From NCBI GenBank assembly GCA_047972145.1, contig JBKEAI010000084.1, positions 1-64,000 on the forward strand: 64,000 nucleotides of DNA, written 5' to 3'. The notes under the pieces are model-generated. The model worked only from the letters and a program-made list of their open reading frames with translations, was not told the origin of the DNA and did not search any database. Source of the stretch: JAMLGJ01 sp047972145 (GTDB lineage: Bacteria; Actinomycetota; Acidimicrobiia; Acidimicrobiales; Microtrichaceae). The translations under genes were made by a program, and so were the position numbers. Positions within the stretch are counted from its first letter, which is position 1; each line of letters begins with the position of its first letter. Positions 46,266-55,310 of the stretch are shown in pieces.

Positions 46266-47077
46266 GCGAACCCCTCCGCCCTTCGGCACCGGCCCTCAAG
46301 ACACTGCGGCGCCTCGCGAGGCGCCGCAGTGCGCGTTCGGAGGCATCCCGGTACCTGCTCGACGGCCCGGTGCTGCTCGGCGAAGCGATCGACTGCTCCG
46401 CTCCTATCGACACGGTCTACTTCGAAACCGACGCGGATCGGGCCCTCAGGCAGCGCGTGGCCACCGCGGGGATCCAGTCGGTGGAGGTGGCACCGGGTGC
46501 TTTGGCGAAGGTGCTCGATCTCGCCCACCCCCAATCGTTCGTGTCGGTGCTGCGCAAGCGGGAGGTGCCCTCTGCGGAGATCGTCGCCTCGTGTGCGCAG
46601 CGTCGGCGGCCCGTGCTGGCACTGGTAGGCATCCAGGATCCCGGCAACGCCGGGACGCTCATCCGCGTGGCCGAGGCCACCGGATGTGCCGGCGTGCTGT
46701 TCACCGAGGGCTCAGTGGATGCCTGGAACCCCAAGACAGTGCGCGCGAGCGCCGGTTCGGTTCTGCGGGTGCCGATCTGCACTGCGGTTCCCCTGGGCCT
46801 GATGGCGGGGCACCCGAAGCTCGCCCGGGCCAACGATCCGGAGCTGGTGGCGACCGTCGCCTCGGGAGGGGTCGCCCCCGAGGACGCCGATCTCAGCGGA
46901 GCGAAGGTGATCCTGATCGGCTCGGAAGCACATGGCCTTCCCCGAGAGCTGCGAACCGTCGCGGCCATCACGGTCAGCGTGCCGATGGAAGGCTCGGTGG
47001 AGTCGCTCAACGCAGCGGTGGCGGGTTCGCTGCTCGCGTTCGAAGCGGCGCGCCAACGACGGCACCCGCTGCGATGA
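46262..47077 (+). CDS. TrmH-family RNA 2'-O-methyltransferase, apparent CTG start
   Basis: A 271-residue SPOUT methyltransferase. N-terminal domain: LKTLRRLARRRSARSEASRY then LLDGPVLLGEAI, the usual RNA-binding start. SpoU motifs: LVGIQDPGNAGTLIRVAEAT, ILIGSEAHGLPREL and VPMEGSVESLNAAVAGSLLA. The conserved N-terminal helix is upstream of the first canonical start (GTG 46370), and no ATG, GTG or TTG exists in frame before it. A CTG at 46262 overlaps the rplT stop exactly as the ATGA/GTGA junctions elsewhere do, so CTG initiation is inferred. This gene between rplT and pheS is standard in actinobacteria. Confidence 0.85.
   Translation: MSEPLRPSAPALKTLRRLARRRSARSEASRYLLDGPVLLGEAIDCSAPIDTVYFETDADRALRQRVATAGIQSVEVAPGALAKVLDLAHPQSFVSVLRKREVPSAEIVASCAQRRRPVLALVGIQDPGNAGTLIRVAEATGCAGVLFTEGSVDAWNPKTVRASAGSVLRVPICTAVPLGLMAGHPKLARANDPELVATVASGGVAPEDADLSGAKVILIGSEAHGLPRELRTVAAITVSVPMEGSVESLNAAVAGSLLAFEAARQRRHPLR
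46302..46331. terminator. 30-bp perfect palindrome after rplT
   Basis: A perfect inverted repeat with 15-nt arms and no loop bases, core GCGCCTCGCGAGGCGC. As RNA it would form a very stable hairpin just after rplT, inside the 5' end of the TrmH gene. No T-tract follows, so it may act as a transcript stabiliser, a pause site or a Rho-dependent end rather than an intrinsic terminator. Confidence 0.6.
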
Positions 47078-47258
47078 ACGTCCCTGCATCCATGAGGGGT
47101 AGGGGGGCACCGGGGTGTGCCGCAACAGGGCGCTGCGGGCCGGGAGGGCCTGCCCCGTTACCGGTTGGTCGATCCGGTGTCACCGTGGGCCATGATGTTG
47201 GTCCGATGCAAGCGACTCCGAAGCCCCCCGGTCCGTGTCTGCCACGTTGGTGGTGTCG

Positions 47259-48296
47259 ATGAGCGACGCTGTACGGGAGGCGGCCGAGCTCGGCGAGGTC
47301 GGTGTCCAAAGGGTGCGCGCGGCCGCCACACTCGACGAGCTCGCGGCTATCGACACCGAGCTTCTCGGCAAGAAGGGGCGGCTCGGGCAGTTGAAGGCGT
47401 CACTGCGCGACGCCGAGCCGGCCCAGCGAAAGCAGATCGGCCAGGCGCTCAACGAGGCCCGCTCCGCGCTCGAGGCCGCCATCGACGAACGCAGGGAGTC
47501 GCTGTCCACCCAAGCGCGCCGTGAGGTACTCCTGGCTGAGGCGCAGGACCTGACCGAGGCGTTGGGCAGGGCCCGGGTTGGGCACGTGCATCCGATCACC
47601 CAGACCTGGGAGCAGCTCGAGGACGTGTTCGTCGGGATGGGCTTCAGCGTCGAGGACGGCCCCGAGATCGAGACCGACTGGTTCAACTTCGAGGCGCTGA
47701 ACCTTCCTGTGCAACACCCGGCGAGGTCGTTGTGGGACACCCTGTACGTGGACACATCGGGGATCGACGGGTTGGGTGACGACGAGGTCGTCCTTCGTAC
47801 CCACACCAGTCCGGTGCAGATCCGCGCCATGCTGCGGGCCGTGCGCGACAGCACCGGTCCACCGATCTACGTGGTGTGTCCGGGGCGCGTCTACCGCCGC
47901 GACACAGCGGATTCCACACACCTGCCGGTGTTCCACCAGATCGAGGGTCTGGTCGTCGACCGAGGGATCTCGATGGGTGACCTCGCGGGCACGATCGAGG
48001 AGTTCACCAGGGCCTACTTCGGTGAGGCCATGACCAGCCGGCTGCGGCCGTCGTACTTCCCGTTCACCGAACCGTCCGCCGAGGTGGACATATCCCAGGT
48101 GGACGGATCATGGCTGGAGATGGGCGGCTGCGGGATGGTGCACCCCAACGTGTTGCGCCACTGCGGCCTCGACCCCGAGGAGTGGACCGGCTTCGCGTTC
48201 GGGTTCGGGATCGACCGCCTCGCCAAGATCCGTCACGATGTGGCGGACCTGCGCGACTTCGTCACCAACGACATACGATTCCTGGAGCAGTTCTGA
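47259..48296 (+). CDS. pheS: phenylalanine--tRNA ligase alpha subunit
   Basis: A 345-residue catalytic subunit. An N-terminal coiled coil (about 5-85, ELLGKKGRLGQLKASLRD) is followed by the class II core: HPITQTWEQLEDVFVGMGF, motif 2 in VVCPGRVYRRDTADSTHLPV, FHQIEGLVVD, and motif 3 FAFGFGIDRLAKIRHDV. The Phe pocket segment WLEMGGCGMVHPNVL is intact. The ATG at 47259 was preferred; a GTG at 47235 would add eight residues. It overlaps pheT. Confidence 0.96.
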   Translation: MSDAVREAAELGEVGVQRVRAAATLDELAAIDTELLGKKGRLGQLKASLRDAEPAQRKQIGQALNEARSALEAAIDERRESLSTQARREVLLAEAQDLTEALGRARVGHVHPITQTWEQLEDVFVGMGFSVEDGPEIETDWFNFEALNLPVQHPARSLWDTLYVDTSGIDGLGDDEVVLRTHTSPVQIRAMLRAVRDSTGPPIYVVCPGRVYRRDTADSTHLPVFHQIEGLVVDRGISMGDLAGTIEEFTRAYFGEAMTSRLRPSYFPFTEPSAEVDISQVDGSWLEMGGCGMVHPNVLRHCGLDPEEWTGFAFGFGIDRLAKIRHDVADLRDFVTNDIRFLEQF

Positions 48297-50695
48297 TGTT
48301 GGTTCCGCTGTCGTGGCTGCGCGAGTTCACCCCGGTGGACCTGCCCGTCGAGGAGCTGTCGGAGGTGTTCGCCGACCTGGGTTTCGAGGTCGACGGGATC
48401 GAGGCGGTGGGTGAGGGGCTAGAGGGCATAGTGGTGGCCCGCGTGCTCGAGACGTCTCCGCATCCCGACGCGGACCGGATCCAACTCGTACAGGTGGACC
48501 CGGGCGATGGCGGCCCACTCCAGATCTGCTGCGGAGCCTTCAACATGACCGCGGGCGACCTCGTGCCGCTCGCCACGGTCGGCACGACGATGCCCGGCGG
48601 CATGGAGATCGCTGCGCGCCGCATGCGCGGCGAGATGAGCAACGGCATGTTGTGCTCTCCCTCGGAGCTGGGCCTGGGCGAGGACCACTCTGGGATACTC
48701 ATCCTCGAGGGCGTTCCGGAGGTTGGCACCCCGATCGCGGATGTGCTCGGGATCGTGCCGGACGTGGTGTTCGACCTCGATGTGCTACCCAATCGGCCCG
48801 ATGCGCTGAGCATCCTCGGAATCGCCAGGGACCTGAGCGCGAGGCTCGATCTGCCGCTCACGGTTCCCGAACCCGAGGTGGTCGACTCGGGTGCGGATGC
48901 CGCCACGCTGGCAACGCTGGAGATCCACGACACCCAACTCTGCGGGCGACTGGTCGCCCGCGTGATATCGGGTGTTGGCGATGCGGTCACTCCGGCTTGG
49001 ATGTCCGGCCGTCTGCGCGCCGCGGGTATGCGTCCGATCAGTCCGATCGTGGACGTGTCGAACTACGTGATGTTGGAGCTCGGCCAACCCAACCACGCTT
49101 ACGACCTGGCGAAGGTCGCTGGTGGGACCCTCGGGGTGCGCAGGGCGCATGACGGGGAGACGGTCGAGACGCTCGACGGTGTCCAGAGGTCGCTGTCGAC
49201 CGACGACGGCGTGATAGTCGACGGTGAGGACACGGCGATCGGGATCGCCGGGGTGATGGGGGGAGCATCCACGGAGATCTCCGCGGCGACCACAGACGTC
49301 CTGGTCGAGCTCGCCTGGTGGGACCCGATGTCGATAGCGGTCTCCAGTGCCCGGCTGAACCTGCACTCCGAGGCGTCGTTGCGCTTCAAGCGGGGTGTGG
49401 ATCCCGAGGGCATCCACCGGGCTGCCGCACGCTTCGCCGAACTCCTCTGCGCGATGAGTGGCGCCACCGTTCACCCGGGTGTCATCGAGGAGCGGGGAGA
49501 CCTGCCGGGCCCTGCGCAGCTCCAGCTGCGCACCGGCCGGGTCAACCTGGTGCTGGGAACAGAGCTCGACAGCGCCGAGATCACCGGGATCCTGGAGTCG
49601 ATCGGCTTCGGGGTGGGCGCGTCGGCCGGGGAACCCGACGGGGTGTCCGAGGTGGATGTGCCGAGTTGGAGGCTGGACTGCACCGCGGAGATCGACCTGA
49701 TCGAGGAGGTCGGGCGGATGTACGGCCTCTCGTCGATTCCCAAGACGGTGCCGACATCGCCCAAGGGCGGTTCCCTGCGCCCCTCCCAACGTCGTCGCCG
49801 GCGCATCCGTGCCGCCTTCGTGGGTTCGGGATGCTCCGAGGCGATGCCGATGCCCTTCCTGGCTCCCGGCGACCTCGCTCGCTGTGGTCTCAGCGGCGAG
49901 GGGATGCGTGTCGCCAACCCCCTCGCAGCCGAGGAGTCGGTGCTTCGCACGTCGCTGATGCCAGGCCTGCTCGCCTCGGTTGGCTACAACGCGGCGCGCC
50001 GGACCGAGGGGGTCCGCCTGTTCGAGGTGGCGCGGGTCTTCGACTCGGGTGAGCTCGTCACGGATCGGGTCCGCAGCGTCGAGTTGGACCGTGTGCTCAC
50101 CGGCGAACGCGAGAGCGCTGCCGCGGTGCTCGCGGGGTGTGACGCATCCGCCGCGGTGGAGTTGCTGGAGGTGGTTCTCGCCGCCGCCGGTGTGGGTCCA
50201 CTGGCACTTCGCGCATGCGAGGTCCCGGGGCTGCACCCCGGCCGCAGTGCCGTGGTGGAGGTGGCCGGGTTGGAGGTGGGTTCGGTCGGTGAGATCGACC
50301 CGGGTGTCGCCGGAGCGCACGAGATCTCAGAGCGGGTCGGGTGGCTCGAGCTCGATATGGACGCGCTGGTGAGGCTTCCCGAGACCGTCGTTCATGCAGA
50401 GCCGGTCAGCAGGTTTCCCTCGACCGACGTCGACCTTGCGTTCGTAGTGCCCGAGGAGGTTCCCGCCGCGGTCATCGCTGCGACGATCCGGGGGGTCGGT
50501 GAAGGTCTGGTCACCAACGTGGATCTGTTCGACGTGTTCCGCGCCGAGACGCTGGGGGATGACCGCAAGAGCCTGGCCTACCGTGTGCGCTTCTGTGCCG
50601 ATGACCGCACGCTGACCGATGAAGAGGTGGGCGAACTCCGCTCGAGGATCATCGAGGCGGTCGAATCGACCCATGGGGCGCACCTGCGCGGTTGA
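48296..50695 (+). CDS. pheT: phenylalanine--tRNA ligase beta subunit
   Basis: A 799-residue beta subunit. N-terminal MLVPLSWLREFTPVDLPVEE; a tRNA-binding EMAP-like domain at about 40-150 (HPDADRIQLVQVDPGD, GEMSNGMLCSPSELGL); the B3/B4 editing region with ISPIVDVSNYVMLELGQPNH; the B5 domain; a catalytic-like domain (NPLAAEESVLRTSLMPGLL); and a C-terminal FDX-ACB anticodon-binding domain (FPSTDVDLAFVVPEEVPA, LTDEEVGELRSRI). The TGATG junction with pheS indicates coupling. Confidence 0.97.
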   Translation: MLVPLSWLREFTPVDLPVEELSEVFADLGFEVDGIEAVGEGLEGIVVARVLETSPHPDADRIQLVQVDPGDGGPLQICCGAFNMTAGDLVPLATVGTTMPGGMEIAARRMRGEMSNGMLCSPSELGLGEDHSGILILEGVPEVGTPIADVLGIVPDVVFDLDVLPNRPDALSILGIARDLSARLDLPLTVPEPEVVDSGADAATLATLEIHDTQLCGRLVARVISGVGDAVTPAWMSGRLRAAGMRPISPIVDVSNYVMLELGQPNHAYDLAKVAGGTLGVRRAHDGETVETLDGVQRSLSTDDGVIVDGEDTAIGIAGVMGGASTEISAATTDVLVELAWWDPMSIAVSSARLNLHSEASLRFKRGVDPEGIHRAAARFAELLCAMSGATVHPGVIEERGDLPGPAQLQLRTGRVNLVLGTELDSAEITGILESIGFGVGASAGEPDGVSEVDVPSWRLDCTAEIDLIEEVGRMYGLSSIPKTVPTSPKGGSLRPSQRRRRRIRAAFVGSGCSEAMPMPFLAPGDLARCGLSGEGMRVANPLAAEESVLRTSLMPGLLASVGYNAARRTEGVRLFEVARVFDSGELVTDRVRSVELDRVLTGERESAAAVLAGCDASAAVELLEVVLAAAGVGPLALRACEVPGLHPGRSAVVEVAGLEVGSVGEIDPGVAGAHEISERVGWLELDMDALVRLPETVVHAEPVSRFPSTDVDLAFVVPEEVPAAVIAATIRGVGEGLVTNVDLFDVFRAETLGDDRKSLAYRVRFCADDRTLTDEEVGELRSRIIEAVESTHGAHLRG

Positions 50696-50699
50696 TCGT

Positions 50700-51860
50700 T
50701 CAGGTGCGGGCAGGGGTGAGTCGCCGGTCGAAGCGCTGTGGTAGATCGCTCACCTGATCCACCCAGATGGCTGCCAGCCCGATCGCGAAGGGCCAGATGA
50801 GCCAACCGGTGCGCGCCGTGAGGTCCGTCGACACGATGGAGTAGACGTTCATCAATATCACCGCGACGAATCCCACGATGTCCGGACCCCATCTGCTGAA
50901 CAGCGCTGCCCGGGTACCGCCATTGCGAACCAGGTGCCGGATCCCCAGCAGAGCCGGGATGACCACCGGTGCCAGGCTCACGGCGAAGTACACCGCTGAC
51001 ACCGGGCTCGTGAGGTTGATGCGCAGCCAGTTCAGGGTCGGCATCACGGTGAACGAGAACACCGCCTCGGGTGCGCTCGCGGCTACCCACCATGCGGTTA
51101 CGAGCACCCCGGCGGCGCTCAGGGCAGCACCCAGGACGAACCGGGGGTCCTTGTAGGAGTTGCCATCGGCCTTCCATGCCCAGACCACGGCTGGGGCGAG
51201 GATCAGCAGCGCCTCCTTCACCAGGTACGACACGGGGAAGAACACCACCAGCGCTGCCCAGTACCGCCGCACGAGCAGCCAGTAGCCGAACACCAGGACC
51301 CCCACGACACCGCCATCGATGAACAGGGCGGAGGTGTATACGACCACCGGAAGCGCGAACGTGTACAGCACAGCACCGACCGCCTGCGCGGTCGGGGAGC
51401 TGCCACGTACCGCCAACGCGTCCACGAGGAACCACAGTCCGGCGACCACCAGCGCCAGGTTGACCAGCGCGAACGCGTAGGAGCTGTCGAGGGGCAGCAG
51501 TGAAGCGAGCCACGGCAGGGCGACCCGCTGGGTGAAGGGATCCACCGGCCCCTTCCACGTGTCGTAGTTGGCTGCGAACTCGGGATACGGCTCCTGCTTT
51601 TCGAACGCCCCTTCGACACCGCGGTAGTCCTCCACCATCGCCAGGTACTGGGAGATGTCTATGTTGAGGTGCTCGACGTGGCGCCCGTCGTCGGTGTCCC
51701 AGGTGTAGAAGTTGTCGGTTGCGAAGAAGCTGGTGCCCAGCAGATCGATCCGTGCGAATCTCAGGCCCCCGAGCACCACGAGTGCGAGGGTGAACACGAG
51801 CATCCAACGCAGGGCCAGCCGCGGTTGTGCGCGCGGAGCCTCCAGGTTCTGCGCTGTCAT
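50700..51860 (-). CDS. multi-pass membrane protein, GT-C-like
   Basis: A 386-residue protein with about nine predicted membrane helices (for example WMLVFTLALVVLGGLRFARI, VNLALVVAGLWFLVDAL, VAVILMNVYSIVSTDL). The first extracytoplasmic loop carries acidic residues (DNFYTWDTDDGRHVEHLNID) and PFTQRVALPWLASLLPLDSS, a layout seen in GT-C-type membrane glycosyltransferases and related uncharacterised proteins. No family can be named with certainty. The ATG at 51860 was chosen because upstream codons are Pro/Arg-rich. It is transcribed opposite to the pheT and arg genes and splits the usual pheT-argC adjacency. Confidence 0.7.
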   Translation of the reverse strand: MTAQNLEAPRAQPRLALRWMLVFTLALVVLGGLRFARIDLLGTSFFATDNFYTWDTDDGRHVEHLNIDISQYLAMVEDYRGVEGAFEKQEPYPEFAANYDTWKGPVDPFTQRVALPWLASLLPLDSSYAFALVNLALVVAGLWFLVDALAVRGSSPTAQAVGAVLYTFALPVVVYTSALFIDGGVVGVLVFGYWLLVRRYWAALVVFFPVSYLVKEALLILAPAVVWAWKADGNSYKDPRFVLGAALSAAGVLVTAWWVAASAPEAVFSFTVMPTLNWLRINLTSPVSAVYFAVSLAPVVIPALLGIRHLVRNGGTRAALFSRWGPDIVGFVAVILMNVYSIVSTDLTARTGWLIWPFAIGLAAIWVDQVSDLPQRFDRRLTPART

Positions 51861-52027
51861 CCGGGAGACACTAGCTTCCGGCGGTTTGCGCACCGGCTCC
51901 GCCGGAGCACCACACGGTGGAGACTCCCCCCGGAAGGGGGCGCATGGCGGGTCCGCTTGGTTGGCTGCGTAGCCTTGCCCCGGTGGCGTGCTGGTGTGTG
52001 CGTAGGAGTGCCCAGACCTGCATATTC

Positions 52028-52057
52028 TTGCGGTACACCGCATGGACTGTGTAGTGT
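52028..52057 (+). promoter_or_regulatory. predicted promoter for a leaderless argC transcript
   Basis: TTGCGG (52028-52033), an 18-bp spacer and TAGTGT (52052-52057) stand 6 bases before the argC ATG, with no ribosome site between. That spacing places the start of transcription at or next to the ATG, the pattern of leaderless actinobacterial genes. ArgR may act here: TGCATATTCTTGCGG and the nearby CCGCATG are partial inverted matches, but no clear ARG box is seen. Confidence 0.55.
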
Positions 52058-52063
52058 CGCGGG

Positions 52064-53098
52064 ATGGCACGAGTCGGGGTCATCGGGGCATCGGGGTACA
52101 CCGGAGCGGAGCTGCTGCGGTTGATCGCGGGCCACGACGACCTGGAATTGGGGTTCGCCACCGGAGAGACCCAGGCCGGCGAATCGATCGGCGCTCTGTA
52201 TCCGAGCCTGGCCGCCGCCTATCGAGGCCGGACCTTCGAGCGCTACGAGGAGGCCATGCTCGGAGGGGTCGACGGTGTGTTCGTGGCGTTGCCACACGGC
52301 CACTCGCAGTCGCTGATGGGTCCGATCCTCGCATCGGGCGCCGCCGTGGTGGACCTGGGGGCCGACTTCCGCCTCCGGTCGGTTTCCGCCTATGAGCAGT
52401 GGTACGGCGAGACCCACACCGCACCCGAACTGCTCGGAGAGTTCGCCTACGGCCTTACCGAGTTGTACCGCGACGAGATCAAGGGGTCGCGTGCGGTCGC
52501 CAACCCCGGGTGCTACCCGAGTGCCGCCAACCTCGCCCTCGCGCCCCTGGTGCGGGCAGGGCTCGTCGAAGTCGACTCGATCGTGGTCAACGCGGTCTCC
52601 GGTGTGTCGGGGGCCGGGCGCCCACCGAAGCCCAACACCACGTTCTGTGCCGTCGAGGGGGACGTGAGCGCGTACGGGCTCGTCTCACACCGCCACACCT
52701 CAGAGATCGACATGGTGCTCGGTGCGACGGTGTTGTTCACCCCGCACCTGGTCCCCATGAACCGGGGGATCCTCGCGACCTGTACAGCCAAGCCGACGGA
52801 GTCGGCCCGCGACTCCGAGGCCCTCGGCGACGCCGGGCTTCTGTCGACGATGGCGGAGTTCTATGCGGACGAGCCCTTCATCGTGGTCTCGCAGCGCTCA
52901 CCGTCGACCAAGGCCACGCTGGGCTCGAACGCGGTACACCTCACATGTCGGTATGACCCACGCACCGACACCGTTCTCGCGATCGCAGCACTCGACAACC
53001 TCACCAAAGGGGCTTCGGGCGCAGCGGTACAGAACATGAACATCGTCCTCGGCCTCGAAGAGGCCGCCGGGTTGGGCGTCACAGGGCTCTACCCGTGA
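52064..53098 (+). CDS. argC: N-acetyl-gamma-glutamyl-phosphate reductase
   Basis: A 344-residue NADPH-dependent reductase. N-terminal Rossmann VGVIGASGYTGAELLRLI; catalytic Cys in AVANPGCYPSAANLAL; VSGVSGAGRPPKPNTTFCAV; the base His in FTPHLVPMNRGI; and C-terminal LDNLTKGASGAAVQNMNI. It opens the arg cluster and overlaps argB by 4 bases; argJ is missing between them. Confidence 0.97.
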   Translation: MARVGVIGASGYTGAELLRLIAGHDDLELGFATGETQAGESIGALYPSLAAAYRGRTFERYEEAMLGGVDGVFVALPHGHSQSLMGPILASGAAVVDLGADFRLRSVSAYEQWYGETHTAPELLGEFAYGLTELYRDEIKGSRAVANPGCYPSAANLALAPLVRAGLVEVDSIVVNAVSGVSGAGRPPKPNTTFCAVEGDVSAYGLVSHRHTSEIDMVLGATVLFTPHLVPMNRGILATCTAKPTESARDSEALGDAGLLSTMAEFYADEPFIVVSQRSPSTKATLGSNAVHLTCRYDPRTDTVLAIAALDNLTKGASGAAVQNMNIVLGLEEAAGLGVTGLYP

Positions 53099-54069
53099 AC
53101 GCTCCATCGTTGAACGATCCACCCACGAACGCTCGACCCACGAACGCTCGACCCACGAACGCGGATGCCCTGGCCGGTGGCCGGGAGACCCAGCCCGGGG
53201 ATCGTCGGGATCCCGCGACGACCGTCGAGGTGCTCCTTCAAGCGCTTCCCTACATAGAGGCGTTCCGCGGCTCGGTCGTGGTCGTCAAGTTCGGGGGCAA
53301 CGCGATGGTGGACCCGAAGCTCTTCGACAGCTTCGCGTCCGACATCGTGTGGATGCACCGCGTGGGGATCAAGCCGGTCGTGGTGCACGGTGGTGGTCCC
53401 CAGATCGGGCACTGGATGGAGCGCCTCGGTCGTGAGTCCACCTTCGTGGATGGTCGCAGGGTCACCGACGCCGAGACCCTCGAGGTCGCCCAGATGGTGC
53501 TCATCGGCAAGGTCAACTCCGACATAGTCACCGCGCTCAACTCCACCGGTCCGGTAGCGGTCGGCCTGTCGGGTACCGACGCCTCCATGCTCGCTGCCGA
53601 GCCACACGACCCGGAGCTCGGATTCGTCGGAGCGGTAACCGAGGTGCATCCCGAGCTGATCCAGCGCACCCTCGACATGGACCTCGTACCCGTGCTCGCA
53701 ACCATCGGCGTCGGCGGGGATGGACAGCGCTACAACATCAACGCTGATGACGCCGCTACGGCGGTCGCCCAACGGCTGGGTGCCGAGAAGCTCGTGTTCC
53801 TCACAGATGTGGCGGGCCTGCTCGGCGACGTCGAAGACCCTGACTCACTGATCCCGGTCACCACCCCGCCTGAGATCCACTCGCTCATCGAAAGGGGGGT
53901 GATCGCCGGTGGGATGGTCCCCAAGATGGCCGGTTGCGCCCAGGCGGTGGATGCAGGGGTGGGTTCCGTGCACCTGATCGACGGGCGCTTGCCCCACGTG
54001 CTGCTGCTCGAGCTGTTCACCGACGCGGGTGTGGGCACGATGGTCACCGCAGGCAGGGGCGAGCCGTGA
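53095..54069 (+). CDS. argB: acetylglutamate kinase
   Basis: A 324-residue amino acid kinase. The core has VVVVKFGGNAMVDPKLFDSF, KPVVVHGGGPQIGHWMERLG, VGLSGTDASMLAAE, INADDAATAVAQRLGAEKLV, FLTDVAGLL and GGMVPKMAGCAQAVDAG. An N-terminal extension of about 35 residues contains TNARP repeats encoded by a 15-bp tandem array; the conserved enzyme starts near ATTVEVLLQALPYI. The arginine-sensing N-terminal helix of hexameric forms falls in this area. The GTG overlaps argC. Confidence 0.96.
   Translation: MNAPSLNDPPTNARPTNARPTNADALAGGRETQPGDRRDPATTVEVLLQALPYIEAFRGSVVVVKFGGNAMVDPKLFDSFASDIVWMHRVGIKPVVVHGGGPQIGHWMERLGRESTFVDGRRVTDAETLEVAQMVLIGKVNSDIVTALNSTGPVAVGLSGTDASMLAAEPHDPELGFVGAVTEVHPELIQRTLDMDLVPVLATIGVGGDGQRYNINADDAATAVAQRLGAEKLVFLTDVAGLLGDVEDPDSLIPVTTPPEIHSLIERGVIAGGMVPKMAGCAQAVDAGVGSVHLIDGRLPHVLLLELFTDAGVGTMVTAGRGEP
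53096..53164 (+). repeat. 15-bp tandem repeat in the argB 5' end
   Basis: Two exact CGAACGCTCGACCCA units (53126-53155) are flanked by two degenerate units upstream (53096-53125) and a partial one downstream. The frame is kept, giving TNARP repeats in an N-terminal extension of ArgB. Confidence 0.85.
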
Positions 54070-55310
54070 GCGGACACTCGACGGCGATGGGTGCCGGGGT
54101 AGCCGCTGATGGCTGTCCCCTGATGCCCACCTACGGGGCGCCACAGGTGATGTTCGTGCGCGGGGAGGGGAGCCGTCTCTACGACGCCGACGGGTACGCC
54201 TACCTCGACCTGCTGTCGGGAATCGCCGTCACCTCGCTCGGCCATGCCCACCCGGTGGTGGCCGAGGCGATCTCGACGCAGTCCCGCAAGCTCCTGCACG
54301 TGTCGAACCTGTTCGGCACCGAACACAACGCGGTGGTCGCAGCGACCCTCGACCGCCATCTCGGTGGTGGCGGCCAGGTGTTCTTCGCGAACTCCGGCGC
54401 CGAGGCCAACGAGGCCGCCATCAAGCTTGCCCGCAAGTTCGGGGGTAGGGGGCGCCACGTGGTGCTCAGCGCCTTCGGCAGCTTCCACGGGCGGACCCTC
54501 GCGACATTGCACGCGACCGGCCAGACCGCCAAGCACGAGGTGTTCCAGCCGCTGCCGGAGGGGTTCCGTCACGCTGCTTTCGGCGACCTCGCGGACTTCG
54601 CTCGAAACATCGACGACAGTGTCGCTGCGGTGCTGATCGAGGTCGTGCAGGGTGAAGGTGGGGTGAACCCGCTCCCGGAGGACTTCATGGTCGGGTTGCG
54701 CGGGCTGTGCGATGAGCGCGGCGTGTTGTTGATGATCGACGAGGTGCAGACGGGCCTGGGTCGCTGCGGGGCGTGGTTCGCCCACCAGCACAGCGGGATC
54801 CGACCCGACGTGGTCACGATGGCAAAGGCGCTCGGCAACGGGATGCCGATCGGTGCGTGCTGGGCGCGGCGCGAGGTGGCCGCGGTGTTCGAACCCGGCG
54901 ACCACGCGACCACCTTCGGAGGCCAGCCCCTCGCGACGGCGGCTGCCAGGGCGGTCCTGGAGGTCATGCAGAGCGAGGACGTACCCCGTCGTGCTACCGA
55001 CGCGGGCCGGGCGTTCGGTGAAGCGCTCGGCGCGCTCGAGGGTGTCGCCTCGGTGCGGGGCATGGGTTTGCTGCTCGCCGTGGAGCTCGACCTTCCTCGG
55101 GGGCGGACCGCCGGGGACGTCGCATCGGAGCTGCTCGCCGGCATCCACGGCCCACGGGTCGTGGTCAACGCTGTGACCCCGAGCGCGCTGAGGTTGACCC
55201 CGAACCTGTTGATCTCCGGCGCCGAGATCGCAGAAGCCGTCGACGCGATCGGAGCTGCCCTCGCCGCCGGTCACGAAGGTGCATCCGATACCGACCCGGG
55301 AGGTGTCTGA
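54066..55310 (+). CDS. argD: acetylornithine aminotransferase
   Basis: A 414-residue class III PLP aminotransferase. Seen: YGAPQVMFVRGEGSRLYDAD, DLLSGIAVTSLGHAHP, FFANSGAEANEAAIKLARK, SFHGRTLATLHATGQ, VLLMIDEVQTGLGRCG (PLP Asp) and the Schiff-base Lys in VVTMAKALGNGMPIGA, then TTFGGQPLATAAA. The N-terminal 17 residues are Gly/Ser/Ala-rich. The GTG overlaps argB and the stop overlaps argR. Confidence 0.96.
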   Translation: MSGHSTAMGAGVAADGCPLMPTYGAPQVMFVRGEGSRLYDADGYAYLDLLSGIAVTSLGHAHPVVAEAISTQSRKLLHVSNLFGTEHNAVVAATLDRHLGGGGQVFFANSGAEANEAAIKLARKFGGRGRHVVLSAFGSFHGRTLATLHATGQTAKHEVFQPLPEGFRHAAFGDLADFARNIDDSVAAVLIEVVQGEGGVNPLPEDFMVGLRGLCDERGVLLMIDEVQTGLGRCGAWFAHQHSGIRPDVVTMAKALGNGMPIGACWARREVAAVFEPGDHATTFGGQPLATAAARAVLEVMQSEDVPRRATDAGRAFGEALGALEGVASVRGMGLLLAVELDLPRGRTAGDVASELLAGIHGPRVVVNAVTPSALRLTPNLLISGAEIAEAVDAIGAALAAGHEGASDTDPGGV

